A DNA stretch of 64,000 bases from Polyangia bacterium (GTDB taxonomy: Bacteria; Myxococcota_A; Polyangia; Polyangiales; JAUICN01), in the NCBI GenBank assembly GCA_030427835.1, contig JAUICN010000002.1, forward strand, positions 248,001-312,000. Direction: 5' to 3'. How positions within the stretch are numbered: the stretch's first letter is position 1; every line of letters begins with the position of its first letter. A program made the translations under genes and the position numbers. A model generated the notes under the pieces. That model was not told the DNA's origin and did no database searches. It saw nothing but the letters and a program-made list of their open reading frames with translations. Below are positions 8,587-17,792 of the stretch, piece after piece.

Positions 8587-10350
8587 TCAGGAAACGCGCT
8601 GGTTTTGGATGTGCGCTGATGTGCGCTGACCGGGGATTGCGTCCTGTGTGACGTCACGTGGAACGCTCCATGTTCCACTTTGGAGCATTTGGTGTGCCAC
8701 AACGGCTTGGGTGGCGGGCAGGGGGCCGTCGTTGGGGACGGGGCGGTTGTGGATGAGGGGGAGGCTCCACAGGGCAAGGCCCGGGACGTGGGTGTGCACC
8801 CAGTAGGTGCGCCAATCCAGGGTTTCGATGTCGTACTCAAAGAGGTGCTTTTGGTCTTCGGGGAGTCGATCGGAGAGTTCACCGATGTGGTCGGCCACGA
8901 AGTGGTAGTCGTTGTCGAGGATGAAGGGGCGGTAGAGGTTGAGCAGGGTGTGGATGCGGCGTAGAGGTTGTACGAGTTTGGTCACACGGCTGTGCAGTTT
9001 GTCTGCCCAGGTGGCACGGCCGAGTTGTCGCAGCAGTGAGCTCAGGCCGGCTTCCAGTTGGTTGAGGCGTTGTAGGAAGTGTTCCGGGGCGTGGTGTGCA
9101 ATGGCGTCCAGGGTGTGGATGCCAGCGATTTGGGCACCGAGGTTTCGGGCGAGGGGTTCTCGGCCTTCGGCCAGGTCCTGGTTGGCCTGATCGTGCAGCA
9201 GCCGCACGCCCATGGCGGTGAGTTCGATGGCTCGCTCAAAGTTGAGTGCGTTGCGTGTACCCGAGGAGAGATGCACCACGCGTGGCAGTTCTTGCTCCGT
9301 TTTTGTGCCCGCGGGTGTGCCTGTGCCTGTATTGGGGTCTGTGTTTGGGCCGGTGAGGTCTGCCCCTTCTAGAATGTGGGCCACTTCGAGTGTCATGCCC
9401 CGGGCAACGAGATCCACTGGAACCACATCGAACCGGTGGTTTGGGTTGGCGGGAAAGCGCCGAAAGGGAGTTGAAAGCAGCCACACCAGAGGTGAGGAGG
9501 TGTTGACGCCTTCGTTCCATCCCGCAAAGGGGTAGGCCCTTGCGGATTCCACCACGCTGGGACGTACGATGGTGGTTTGGATGTCGGGATAATCGCAGAG
9601 GTCCATTTCTGCGATGCCCTTGCTTAGGGTGTAGATGTTGGGCCAGCCCAGGGATTGGGCCCATTGCGTGGTTTCAGCCTTGCGCTGTTGGCGCGCCGCT
9701 TTGGTGTCTGCACCCGTCTGGGAAGGCATACATTTTTTCTTGAAGGTTTCCCGCAGCTCCCGTGCGCTGATGTTCGTGCCGTTGGGGGTGTGGGCGGGGC
9801 GCACGGTTTCTTGCACAGGGGGCACTGTTTTTCCGCGGTGCCCCTGTGGCAGGTTGCCTGCCACAAATGCGGTGGAGATATGGATGAGGCGTATGCCACG
9901 GGTGTGTCGAGTGATTTCCGCGGCGTGGCGTGCCCCCTGTGTGTTGGTGGCAAAGGCTTGCCTGGGGTCGGGGTTGAAATGGGTAAGCCCCGCCAGGTTC
10001 ACGACCACGTCGATTTGGCGCAGCAGGGGGGTGACCCAACGCCAGTCCAATCCCAACAGGGGTAGGGTGACGTCTCCGTCGAGTACGAGGGTTTTTTTGG
10101 CGAGTTGCTCCCGGAACTCTGGCCCCCAATGGGTGCGTAGGGCCCGAAAGGCGGGGGATTGTTCCGCCATTTCCTGGAAGCGTTCTTCGGCGGTGCTGTG
10201 GGTACCGGCGCGCATGACCAATACGATGCGTTCAAGTTGCGGTACGTCCTGGAGCAACTGGGCTACCCATACTTTGCCGAGAAACCCTGTGGCCCCAGTG
10301 GCAAGCAGGGTGCGGTGTGCGAGTTGTTGTTGGACGTTCAGTGGAGTCAT
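8587..10350 (-). CDS. fatty acyl-CoA reductase-like SDR
   Basis: 587 residues. The Rossmann motif LLATGATGFLGKVW is at residues 15-28. The catalytic pair YTLSKGIAE (YxxxK) and TTIVRPSVVES follow, with a C-terminal helical half of about 230 residues. This is the layout of male-sterility / fatty acyl-CoA reductases, which use NADPH to reduce acyl-CoA to alcohol; the C-terminal part resembles the FAR_C region. It overlaps the gene upstream by 4 bp (ATGA), so the two are coupled. The extra Thr/Gly-rich insert near residue 350 (NTDPNTGTGTPAGT) is probably a loop. Wax ester, ether lipid or fatty alcohol formation are all possible. Confidence 0.85.
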   Translation of the reverse strand: MTPLNVQQQLAHRTLLATGATGFLGKVWVAQLLQDVPQLERIVLVMRAGTHSTAEERFQEMAEQSPAFRALRTHWGPEFREQLAKKTLVLDGDVTLPLLGLDWRWVTPLLRQIDVVVNLAGLTHFNPDPRQAFATNTQGARHAAEITRHTRGIRLIHISTAFVAGNLPQGHRGKTVPPVQETVRPAHTPNGTNISARELRETFKKKCMPSQTGADTKAARQQRKAETTQWAQSLGWPNIYTLSKGIAEMDLCDYPDIQTTIVRPSVVESARAYPFAGWNEGVNTSSPLVWLLSTPFRRFPANPNHRFDVVPVDLVARGMTLEVAHILEGADLTGPNTDPNTGTGTPAGTKTEQELPRVVHLSSGTRNALNFERAIELTAMGVRLLHDQANQDLAEGREPLARNLGAQIAGIHTLDAIAHHAPEHFLQRLNQLEAGLSSLLRQLGRATWADKLHSRVTKLVQPLRRIHTLLNLYRPFILDNDYHFVADHIGELSDRLPEDQKHLFEYDIETLDWRTYWVHTHVPGLALWSLPLIHNRPVPNDGPLPATQAVVAHQMLQSGTWSVPRDVTQDAIPGQRTSAHIQNQRVS

Positions 10351-11108
10351 GGTTGCTGCACGTATGATGTGGTGTGCTTGGATCGATGGACCTGTGCCGC
10401 TGGGTTGACCGGGTTGGCTGGGTTGGCTGGGTTGGCTGAGCTAACCGGGTGGGCCTGATTGAATTGGGTGCAATCCTCCAGGTCCAAATCCTGCTGGTGT
10501 GACCACCCTAGGAGAGCCGGGGCCATGCTCTGTTCGCTGAGAATAGGCGCGCACAGCCGCCCGGTGGTTCGTTGGTAGGTCATGTTCGGCCTGCCAACGT
10601 CACCCGTGCTTTGGGTCCTGGGCATGGTGAGGTTGGCCATTTCCAGTTGGTTGCAGAGGGCCACCTCCACTGGGGTGATTTGCTTGCTTATTTCCATGGC
10701 AAGGGGGTGGGCGATGACGTCGGGCCAGGTGGTGACAAGGCAAATACGTTTGTGGGTTTGGGCCAGGCGAACCAGCCATGTGGATTTCTCTGGTGGGATA
10801 CCGGCGACCCATCGTTTGGCGGCAAGTTCACCGAGGGTGTGGATTCGGTCGGCGGCCATCGCACATAGGGGGTGCCAAAGGCGCGCGATTCCCTGGGCGG
10901 TGAGGTGTTGCCCCGTGACTGTGGCGACGGGGTGTTGTGCGGCCCGTAGGCTGATTTGAACGCACCGGGTGGCCCGCTGACGTATCCCCGAGGAACGGGC
11001 GGCAAACCACAATGCCGGGGCAAGGTCCCGGGGTTGCATGCCGGTGAGGATGTCCCGCTCCAGCCGTAGGAGTGCGACGGGCTTGGCTCCGGTAGGGGTT
11101 TGGACCAC
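10347..11108 (-). CDS. HAD-like protein lacking the catalytic motif, coupled to acyl reductase
   Basis: 253 residues, coupled by a 4-bp overlap to the acyl-CoA reductase. The stretch from residue 90 to 170 reads like an HAD-IB scaffold: RIHTLGELAAKRW, a middle helix, THKRICLVTTWPDVIAHPLA (motif II position), then a Leu/Glu helix and TTGRLCAPI. The DxDGT nucleophile motif expected near the N-terminus is absent (LERDILTG there). HAD-IB domains are known next to or fused with fatty acyl-CoA reductases in other bacteria. The C-terminus holds a NPANPANPVNPA repeat. Family call is tentative; if right, it is a non-catalytic partner. Confidence 0.55.
   Translation of the reverse strand: MVQTPTGAKPVALLRLERDILTGMQPRDLAPALWFAARSSGIRQRATRCVQISLRAAQHPVATVTGQHLTAQGIARLWHPLCAMAADRIHTLGELAAKRWVAGIPPEKSTWLVRLAQTHKRICLVTTWPDVIAHPLAMEISKQITPVEVALCNQLEMANLTMPRTQSTGDVGRPNMTYQRTTGRLCAPILSEQSMAPALLGWSHQQDLDLEDCTQFNQAHPVSSANPANPANPVNPAAQVHRSKHTTSYVQQP
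10400..10440. repeat. 9-bp tandem repeat, about 4.5 copies, inside a gene
   Basis: Units of CTGGGTTGG (variants CTGGGTTGA and CCGGGTTGG) run in tandem and encode the NPANPANPVNPA tail of the HAD-like protein. The unit is a multiple of three, so copy changes keep the frame. Confidence 0.8.
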
Positions 11109-11155
11109 GGAGCCGGTCCTAGCCCATGGTCATGGCTTTGTCAGTTGGATCCGGT

Positions 11156-12112
11156 TCATTGCCAATGCTGTTGAATCAGCGCACCGAGTTCGGCGGGGGC
11201 GTCCACATGGACCCAATGGCCGGCGTTTTCAATGGTGTGGGTGTGTGTCGCACCCATGCTGCCGAGAGCCTGCTTTTCTAACAGGGAAACGGTGTTGGAA
11301 AGGCCTCCCCATAGGAGGTGGCACTGGCAGGCCTGGGTGAGCTCCTGCATCGCGTCTGTGAGGTCGGTGCGAAAGTAGTCGTCCAGCAAACTGGAAATGC
11401 CCTGCACATCCAACTGCAGTCGAAAGGGTTGCCCCTCCTGGGCCCTGTCGCGGCGCACGTTCATGGCGAGCCAGCGCGCGATTTCCGTGCTGTGGCCCAT
11501 CTGCACCAGTTGGGTGACGGCGTCATCCCGGCGAGCAAAGGTGGGGGTGAGTTGGGTGAGGTCACGGAGGATGCGGCTGGTGTTGCTCACGTTCGTCGCG
11601 CTGTTGGCTTCATCGCGGCTGGCCCCTTCAGGGTTGGGGTTTGCGGAAAGCGCGGAATCCACAATCCACAGTTGTTTTGGGCACAGCTGCCCTGCCTGTG
11701 TGGATGTGGCCACCCTGTGGGTTGCCAGGGTGACTACTTTTCCTCCAAAACTGTGCCCGAGAATGGCCAGGGGCGGGCCCCCCAATTCGTGCTGAAGCCT
11801 GGGCAACAGGTCGACGATGTCCTGGGCGGCGGCTTGCAGTGTGTGGGGTGGCGGTTGGAACTGGGATTCCCCGTGGAGCCGTAGGTCCACCAACACGGCC
11901 GCTCTTCGTGCGGGGCTTGTGCCAGGGCCTGTGGTTTGTGCGTTCACCCAGCTGCGTGCAATGGACCTCCAGTTGGCACGTGTGCCCAGGATCCCGTGAA
12001 CAAATAGCGCCCATTGGGTGGGCCCAGGTTGGATGGGCCCAGGTTGCATGGACCCGGGCTCCATGGGTGTGGGGTCTTTCTTCCCATGCAGAATGTCGTA
12101 CACCAGGGCCAT
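11156..12112 (-). CDS. alpha/beta hydrolase (YbfF-like esterase type)
   Basis: About 318 residues from an ATG at 12112; an in-frame ATG at 12181 is also possible. FVHGILGTRANWRS gives the oxyanion segment, LVDLRLHGESQ a strand-turn typical of the family, ILGHSFGGKVV the nucleophile elbow, and NAGHWVHVDAP the catalytic His. Cytoplasmic esterase or thioesterase on acyl chains is likely. A repeated PGPIQPGPTQ segment follows the N-terminus. The ATG at 12112 lies within the CCATGG that also holds a plus-strand ATG at 12111, so one or both starts are uncertain. Confidence 0.85.
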   Translation of the reverse strand: MALVYDILHGKKDPTPMEPGSMQPGPIQPGPTQWALFVHGILGTRANWRSIARSWVNAQTTGPGTSPARRAAVLVDLRLHGESQFQPPPHTLQAAAQDIVDLLPRLQHELGGPPLAILGHSFGGKVVTLATHRVATSTQAGQLCPKQLWIVDSALSANPNPEGASRDEANSATNVSNTSRILRDLTQLTPTFARRDDAVTQLVQMGHSTEIARWLAMNVRRDRAQEGQPFRLQLDVQGISSLLDDYFRTDLTDAMQELTQACQCHLLWGGLSNTVSLLEKQALGSMGATHTHTIENAGHWVHVDAPAELGALIQQHWQ

Positions 12113-12596
12113 GGCAGGGAAGGTAACCGATTCTCGCCCGGCTGGCGTGTTTCCAGGCACGTGGGCTGTGGCGCTGTTCATCGCCGTGGTGTGGGGCGCC
12201 CAGGTGTACTTCGTGGTCCGTGCCTATGACGATCCCCACGTGCATTTTGGGTATCAGCCTTTCAATGAATCCAGCATCTGGCGGGGGGAGATTTGGCGGG
12301 TGTTTCCGGACGGCCGCCGTGTTTCGATCCGGGAAGGCTGGGAGGGTTACCATTGGGATGTGCTCGTGCGGGACCGGGTTCGGAACCCTTGGAACTTTCG
12401 GCGCGCCGATTCGGGGGTGGGCTCCACGCTTGCGTTTGTTCAGGAGGCCCTTCACTGGGTGTCTCGTCATACCCCCAACGATTGTGAAACGGAATACCTG
12501 GAAGCCCGCATCGAGTACGTGCACAACCGGCGGGAACCCCAGTTTCAAGTGTTCCGTTCCGCCCCTCGTGAGTTGGCTCCGGAGTGTGATCTGTGA
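12111..12596 (+). CDS. membrane-anchored protein of unknown function, partner of HTTM protein
   Basis: About 161 residues from ATG 12111. One hydrophobic segment near residues 15-36 (WAVALFIAVVWGAQVYFVV) is followed by a soluble domain rich in aromatic and charged residues (SIWRGEIWRVFPDGRRVSI, EGYHWDVLVRDRV). No family was recognised. Its stop overlaps the GTG of the HTTM gene (GTGA), so the two are translationally coupled and probably form a unit in the membrane. The start is not certain: no good ribosome site is seen, and it sits head-to-head on the hydrolase start. Confidence 0.7.
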   Translation: MAGKVTDSRPAGVFPGTWAVALFIAVVWGAQVYFVVRAYDDPHVHFGYQPFNESSIWRGEIWRVFPDGRRVSIREGWEGYHWDVLVRDRVRNPWNFRRADSGVGSTLAFVQEALHWVSRHTPNDCETEYLEARIEYVHNRREPQFQVFRSAPRELAPECDL

Positions 12597-13507
12597 CGGG
12601 CAAAGTGCTGGATTCGGTGAGCTCCCCTGGGGCAACGTTGTGGGTGCGGTGTGGTTCGCAAGTGCAGTCGCTTCTGGGGGCGCGGGGCAATGTGCGTGCG
12701 CTGTGTGCACTGAGGGGGATTCTTGGCGTGTTGGTGTGGCTGCACCTGAAGCCGTTTCTCAAGCGCATGGGGGAGGGCATTGCCTACAGCGACGTGTTTT
12801 ATGACCCGTGGGTTTCCTGGTATCCAGAGGCGTCGCGGTCGGTCTACTTCGCCATCCTGATCCTGGCGTGCATTACGGCGACCTGCATGGTGGTGGGGCT
12901 ATGGAGTCGTGTGGTGACCCCCATGACGTTTGTGTTGCTCGCCTACAACCTGTTTTTGAGCGAAACTTTTTTTCGCCACAACCGTCATTTCCTTTTGGTG
13001 TTTTTGGGTTGCCTAAGTTTTGTGGACACGGGGCGCGCCTTTGCGTTGGATGTGTGGATCCGACGTTGGAGGGGCAAACCCGCGTTGGATGTGCGGGATG
13101 TACCGCTGTGGCCGCTTTGGATGTTGCGGGGCCTTGCGGTGATTCCCTATTTTGCTTCTGGTTTTAGCAAGGCCCTGGACCCGGATTGGCGTTCCGGTGT
13201 GGTGACCTGGGATCGGGTACTGCGGTACCGCCACCATGTGCAAGGAAGTGTGGCCGAGGGCATTCCGTTTGTGGAAGGGCTGGTGGCCCGGGCTTCCACC
13301 CTGGAGTTTCACAGTTTCTTTGCTCCGTTGGCGATTGGCACGGAGCTGTTTCTTTCCGTGGGCCTTTTGTGGAATCCCACGCGGCGCCTGGCCATGGTCG
13401 TGGCGTTTTTGTTCCATTTGTCCATTGAGTTGAGTGCAAGCGTTCAAGTGTTCAGTTACCTGGGCATGGCGGCGGTATTGATTTGGGTGTCGCCTAAGAA
13501 AACCTGA
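12593..13507 (+). CDS. HTTM domain (vitamin K gamma-carboxylase-like) membrane protein
   Basis: 304 residues from a GTG that overlaps the upstream stop. Several membrane segments are visible (LRGILGVLVWLHL, FAILILACITATCMVVGL, FVLLAYNLFL, FLLVFLGCLSF, LFLSVGLLW, AMVVAFLFHLSIE). The blocks ETFFRHNRHFL, PYFASGFSKALDPDWR and FHLSIELSA match the HTTM family related to vitamin K-dependent carboxylase, where they carry conserved His/Lys residues. Bacterial HTTM proteins are mostly uncharacterised; gamma-carboxylation has not generally been shown. Here it is linked to a small membrane protein of unknown role. Confidence 0.8.
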   Translation: MTGKVLDSVSSPGATLWVRCGSQVQSLLGARGNVRALCALRGILGVLVWLHLKPFLKRMGEGIAYSDVFYDPWVSWYPEASRSVYFAILILACITATCMVVGLWSRVVTPMTFVLLAYNLFLSETFFRHNRHFLLVFLGCLSFVDTGRAFALDVWIRRWRGKPALDVRDVPLWPLWMLRGLAVIPYFASGFSKALDPDWRSGVVTWDRVLRYRHHVQGSVAEGIPFVEGLVARASTLEFHSFFAPLAIGTELFLSVGLLWNPTRRLAMVVAFLFHLSIELSASVQVFSYLGMAAVLIWVSPKKT

Positions 13508-13519
13508 CGTAGTCCCCGA

Positions 13520-13548
13520 TTGGTTCTAGGCTCTCGTTCCGCTGTAAT
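13520..13548 (+). promoter_or_regulatory. probable sigma70 promoter of citrate synthase
   Basis: TTGGTT at 13520-13525, a 17-bp spacer, then TGTAAT at 13543-13548. Distance to the preferred ATG is about 60 bp. The -10 is good and the -35 fair. Confidence 0.5.
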
Positions 13549-13610
13549 TGGAACACTTGCAACGTGTTTCACTTTAGGGGAATCTCGTGATCAAAGAGGA
13601 GCACTACGTA

Positions 13611-14912
13611 ATGTCTAAGGACGGGTCGAAAGAAACATTGACGGTAACCGACAACCGTACAGGAAAAGCCTACGAGCTTCCCATCACGAATGGGACGATT
13701 CGAGCCATGGATCTACGCCAGATCAAGGTGGAGGAGAACGAATTTGGCATGATGTCGTACGACCCTGCCTTCACGAATACCGCGTCGACGAAAAGCAAAA
13801 TTACGTACATCGATGGTGCCAATGGTGTGCTGCGCTACCGGGGCTACACCATTGCGGACCTGGCCGAGAACGCCTCGTTCCTTGAGGTTTCTTACCTGCT
13901 TGCCAATGGCGAGTTGCCCAATCGGTCCAACTTGGATGAGTTTGTTCACAACATCACGTATCACACGCTCGTTCACGAAAATATTCGTCAGTTCATCGAT
14001 GCATTCCGTTACGACGCGCACCCCATGGGGATTTTGACCAGCACGGTTGCCGCGCTTTCCACGTTTTACCCAGATGCCAAGCATGTTTCCGACCCGGAAA
14101 CGAGGCGTCTACAGATGTACCGTTTGATTGCAAAAATGCCGACCTTGGCCGCCTATGCGTACCGCCACCGTCGGGGTTTGCCCTACGTGTACCCGGACAA
14201 CGACTTGAGTTACGCGGGTAACTTCATGAGCATGCTTTTTAAGATGACGGAGGTGAAGTACAGGCCGAGCCCCGTGATTGAAAAGGCATTGGATACACTT
14301 TTCATTCTTCACGCAGATCATGAGCAGAACTGTTCGGCCAATGCCATGCGCAGTGTGGGGTCGTCCCAGGTGGATCCCTACAGTGCGACCGCCGCTGCCT
14401 GTGCGGCGCTCTACGGCCCCTTGCATGGAGGCGCCAACGAGGCTGTGGTTCGCATGCTCCACGAGATTGGTTCTGTAGCGAAGATCCCGGAGTACCTTGA
14501 AAAGGTGAAGCGGGGTGAGGTGCGGCTCATGGGCTTTGGCCACCGCGTGTACAAGAACTACGACCCACGGGCCAAGGTGATCAAAAAGCTTGCCTACCAG
14601 GTGTTCGACGAGGTCGGCAAGAACCCCTTGATCGACATGGCAGTGGAGCTGGAAAGGATTGCCCTTGAGGATGATTATTTCGGTTCTCGCCGGCTGTACC
14701 CGAACGTGGATTTCTATTCAGGCATTATCTACCAGGCCCTGGGTTTGCCAGTGGATATGTTCCCGGTGCTGTTTGCCATCGGCCGCACCCCCGGTTGGAT
14801 CGCCCAGTGGGAGGAGCTGCTGACGGATGAGGAGCAGCGAATCGCTCGCCCGAGGCAGATCTACCTTGGGTACGACGAGCGCAAATATGTTCCCATCATG
14901 CAGCGGGGTTGA
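13611..14912 (+). CDS. gltA: citrate synthase
   Basis: 433 residues from ATG 13611, chosen because GAGGAG lies 9 bp upstream; an in-frame GTG at 13587 also has a purine-rich site. Catalytic regions of type II (hexameric) citrate synthase are present: LHADHEQNCSANAMR (His), PLHGGANEAV, MGFGHRVYKNYDPR (His) and GRTPGWIAQWEE. It condenses acetyl-CoA with oxaloacetate at the entry of the TCA cycle. Length and start of domain (SKITYIDGANGVLRYRGY) match the long Gram-negative form. It stands alone with its own promoter. Confidence 0.97.
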   Translation: MSKDGSKETLTVTDNRTGKAYELPITNGTIRAMDLRQIKVEENEFGMMSYDPAFTNTASTKSKITYIDGANGVLRYRGYTIADLAENASFLEVSYLLANGELPNRSNLDEFVHNITYHTLVHENIRQFIDAFRYDAHPMGILTSTVAALSTFYPDAKHVSDPETRRLQMYRLIAKMPTLAAYAYRHRRGLPYVYPDNDLSYAGNFMSMLFKMTEVKYRPSPVIEKALDTLFILHADHEQNCSANAMRSVGSSQVDPYSATAAACAALYGPLHGGANEAVVRMLHEIGSVAKIPEYLEKVKRGEVRLMGFGHRVYKNYDPRAKVIKKLAYQVFDEVGKNPLIDMAVELERIALEDDYFGSRRLYPNVDFYSGIIYQALGLPVDMFPVLFAIGRTPGWIAQWEELLTDEEQRIARPRQIYLGYDERKYVPIMQRG

Positions 14913-14933
14913 AGCGGCAGGGGGCCGGGTGCT

Positions 14934-14972
14934 GGGCTGACGCTTTGGGCTGATGCTCTGGGCCGACGCTCT
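14934..14972. repeat. 13-bp tandem repeat, 3 copies
   Basis: GGGCTGACGCTTT, GGGCTGATGCTCT and GGGCCGACGCTCT follow each other directly in the 202-bp gap between citrate synthase and mreB. No coding or promoter role is evident. Confidence 0.8.
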
Positions 14973-15093
14973 GGTGCGGTTGGGGCTGCTCATCCGTTCT
15001 CCTGCGGCACGCTCTGGGTGCTTGATCGGCGGATGGGCGGGTGATAGGTCAGGTGGCTCCATTCCTTTGACGGTACCGCTCTGTGTGCCGTAG

Positions 15094-16149
<1,056 letters not shown>

Positions 16150-16252
16150 TCAGGGCATGGACCCTTGATCGGGGCTGGATCTAGTTCGGCTGGTATCCAG
16201 GTTGAGTTGGTGTCCAGGTTGGTTTGTTGGGCAGATTGGGTGAGGCACACGT

Positions 16253-17101
16253 TTGGGATTGTTTAAGAAAGTTCGGGATGTGGTGGTGGTGGTGGTGTTG
16301 CTGCTCATTCCGTTTTTCTTTTTGCGTGCCAACCTGGTGCGTGTGGAGGAACGCAGCGGCTTGGATGAGCTGCTCTTGCAGATTAGCGCCCCTGTGCAGT
16401 ACGCGGCCCGCCATGCCGCGGGCGGTGTTTCTTCGGTGGTCCAGGAGTACCTGTGGCTTGTGGATGTTAAACGTAACAACGACCAACTGGTGGACGAAAA
16501 TGCCCGGCTACGCCGTCGGTTGCGCCAGTTGACAGAGGTCTCTGCGGAGAACCGGAGGCTCCGTCGCCTTATGGAGGTTCGGGAAACCATTCAGCCTCCG
16601 GGGTTTACGGCGGAGGTGGTGGCCAAGGAGGTTTCACCCTTCTTTCGGGTGATGCGTGTGCGTTTGGACCGGGGAGACTTGGACGGGATCCAGGCGGGCA
16701 TGCCGGTGGTTTCGCCCAATGGTCTTGTGGGCCAGGTGCGGCGGGTTTGGGGGCGGTACAGCGATGTGCTGTTGACTGTGGACCGGAGCAGCGCCGTGGA
16801 TGTGGTGGTGAAGCGCTCAGGTGCCCGGGGCATGTTGCGAGGCACGGGGGAATCCAACCGGTATGCCTGCCGGGTGGAGTATCTAGAGCGGGGGCACGAC
16901 GTCAAAAAGGGAGACCTGTTGGTCACTTCCGGTATGGGTGCCCGGTTTCCTGAGGGGCTTGCGGTCGGGCGTGTTGCCAGGGTTGATCGCAAGGAGTTTG
17001 GCCTCTATCAAGAGGTGGAGGTGACCCCGGTGGTTGGTTTTTCAGAGTTGGACGAGGTCTTGGTGCTGCGTCACGAATCCCGCCGATTGCCAGCGGACTA
17101 G
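16253..17101 (+). CDS. mreC: rod shape-determining protein MreC
   Basis: 282 residues from a TTG start with TGAGG 6 bp upstream. A short cytoplasmic start (LFKKVRD) leads into one membrane segment (VVVVVVLLLIPFFFL), then a coiled coil (NNDQLVDENARLRRRLRQL) and the periplasmic beta-domain (VVSPNGLVGQVRRVWGRYSDVLL, GDLLVTSGMGARFPEGLAVG). This is the standard MreC plan; it links the MreB filament to periplasmic wall enzymes. It follows mreB after 103 bp that contain repeated GTCCAGGTTG-like words. Confidence 0.95.
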   Translation: MGLFKKVRDVVVVVVLLLIPFFFLRANLVRVEERSGLDELLLQISAPVQYAARHAAGGVSSVVQEYLWLVDVKRNNDQLVDENARLRRRLRQLTEVSAENRRLRRLMEVRETIQPPGFTAEVVAKEVSPFFRVMRVRLDRGDLDGIQAGMPVVSPNGLVGQVRRVWGRYSDVLLTVDRSSAVDVVVKRSGARGMLRGTGESNRYACRVEYLERGHDVKKGDLLVTSGMGARFPEGLAVGRVARVDRKEFGLYQEVEVTPVVGFSELDEVLVLRHESRRLPAD

Positions 17102-17120
17102 GCCCAGGAACGGAACTGCC

Positions 17121-17792
17121 ATGGGCTTTCTTTTTTGCATTGTATTGGGTTGGTTGCTGCTGGTTGTGCAGGGCGTGGGTGCCACCCTTGTTTCGAAGGT
17201 TTGGTTGCACCCAGACCTGGTGTTTCCATTGGTGGTCTACCTGGCCATGCATACGTTGCCGTCCTCCCCGTCCTCCCCGTCCTCCCCATCTTCTGAAGGG
17301 GGTGGTGGTGCCGGAGGTGGGCTGATGTCTTCTGGGTCGGTGTCTTCTAGTTTGGCAGTTCAGGGGCAGGCCTCCCGTGGCCTGGCCCCGTTGCGACTGG
17401 CCGCGGGGACCACGTTTGTATTGGGCTACTTGGTGGATCTCTTCTCTGGCAATTCCCTTGGGCCCCACACGTTTACCTATATGTTGGTGTTTGTGGTGGG
17501 CCGGTTTGCGGGAGTGAGCTTTTTGGTTCGTGGCCCCGTTTCTCAGCTGTTTCTGACTTGGATGTTGGCCTGTGCTGGGCAGGGTATTGTGTTTTCCCTC
17601 CGCAGCATCTTTGAGATTACGGTTCCCATCCCTGCCCATCAGGCGTCTTACGTGGCTTGGGTCATTGCGTTGGGTGGTTTGGTGACGGCGGTGGCTTCCC
17701 CTGTCGTATTTTGGTTCGCAGCGCGGGTGTTTTTGTGGGCAGGGCACCGTCAGGGGGAACGGATCCACGGGGATCGGGTGCAGGGCTCATGA
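17121..17792 (+). CDS. mreD: rod shape-determining protein MreD
   Basis: 223 residues from ATG 17121, supported by AGGAA 11 bp upstream and by position 19 bp after mreC. Hydrophobic throughout, with the MreD-like LGYLVDLFSGNSLGPHTFTYMLVFVVGRFAG. Unusual for MreD is a loop of about 50 residues after the second membrane segment, rich in Ser, Pro and Gly (three SSP units then a GGGGAGGG run). The stop overlaps the PBP2 start (ATGA). Membrane partner of MreC. Confidence 0.9.
   Translation: MGFLFCIVLGWLLLVVQGVGATLVSKVWLHPDLVFPLVVYLAMHTLPSSPSSPSSPSSEGGGGAGGGLMSSGSVSSSLAVQGQASRGLAPLRLAAGTTFVLGYLVDLFSGNSLGPHTFTYMLVFVVGRFAGVSFLVRGPVSQLFLTWMLACAGQGIVFSLRSIFEITVPIPAHQASYVAWVIALGGLVTAVASPVVFWFAARVFLWAGHRQGERIHGDRVQGS
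17261..17287. repeat. 9-bp tandem repeat in mreD, 3 copies
   Basis: GTCCTCCCC is repeated three times and encodes the SSP units in the extra loop of MreD. The unit keeps the reading frame. Confidence 0.85.

Noticed and set aside
11628-12710. 360-codon minus-strand frame crossing the hydrolase and its divergent neighbour
   Set aside because: No family features; both overlapped genes are better supported.
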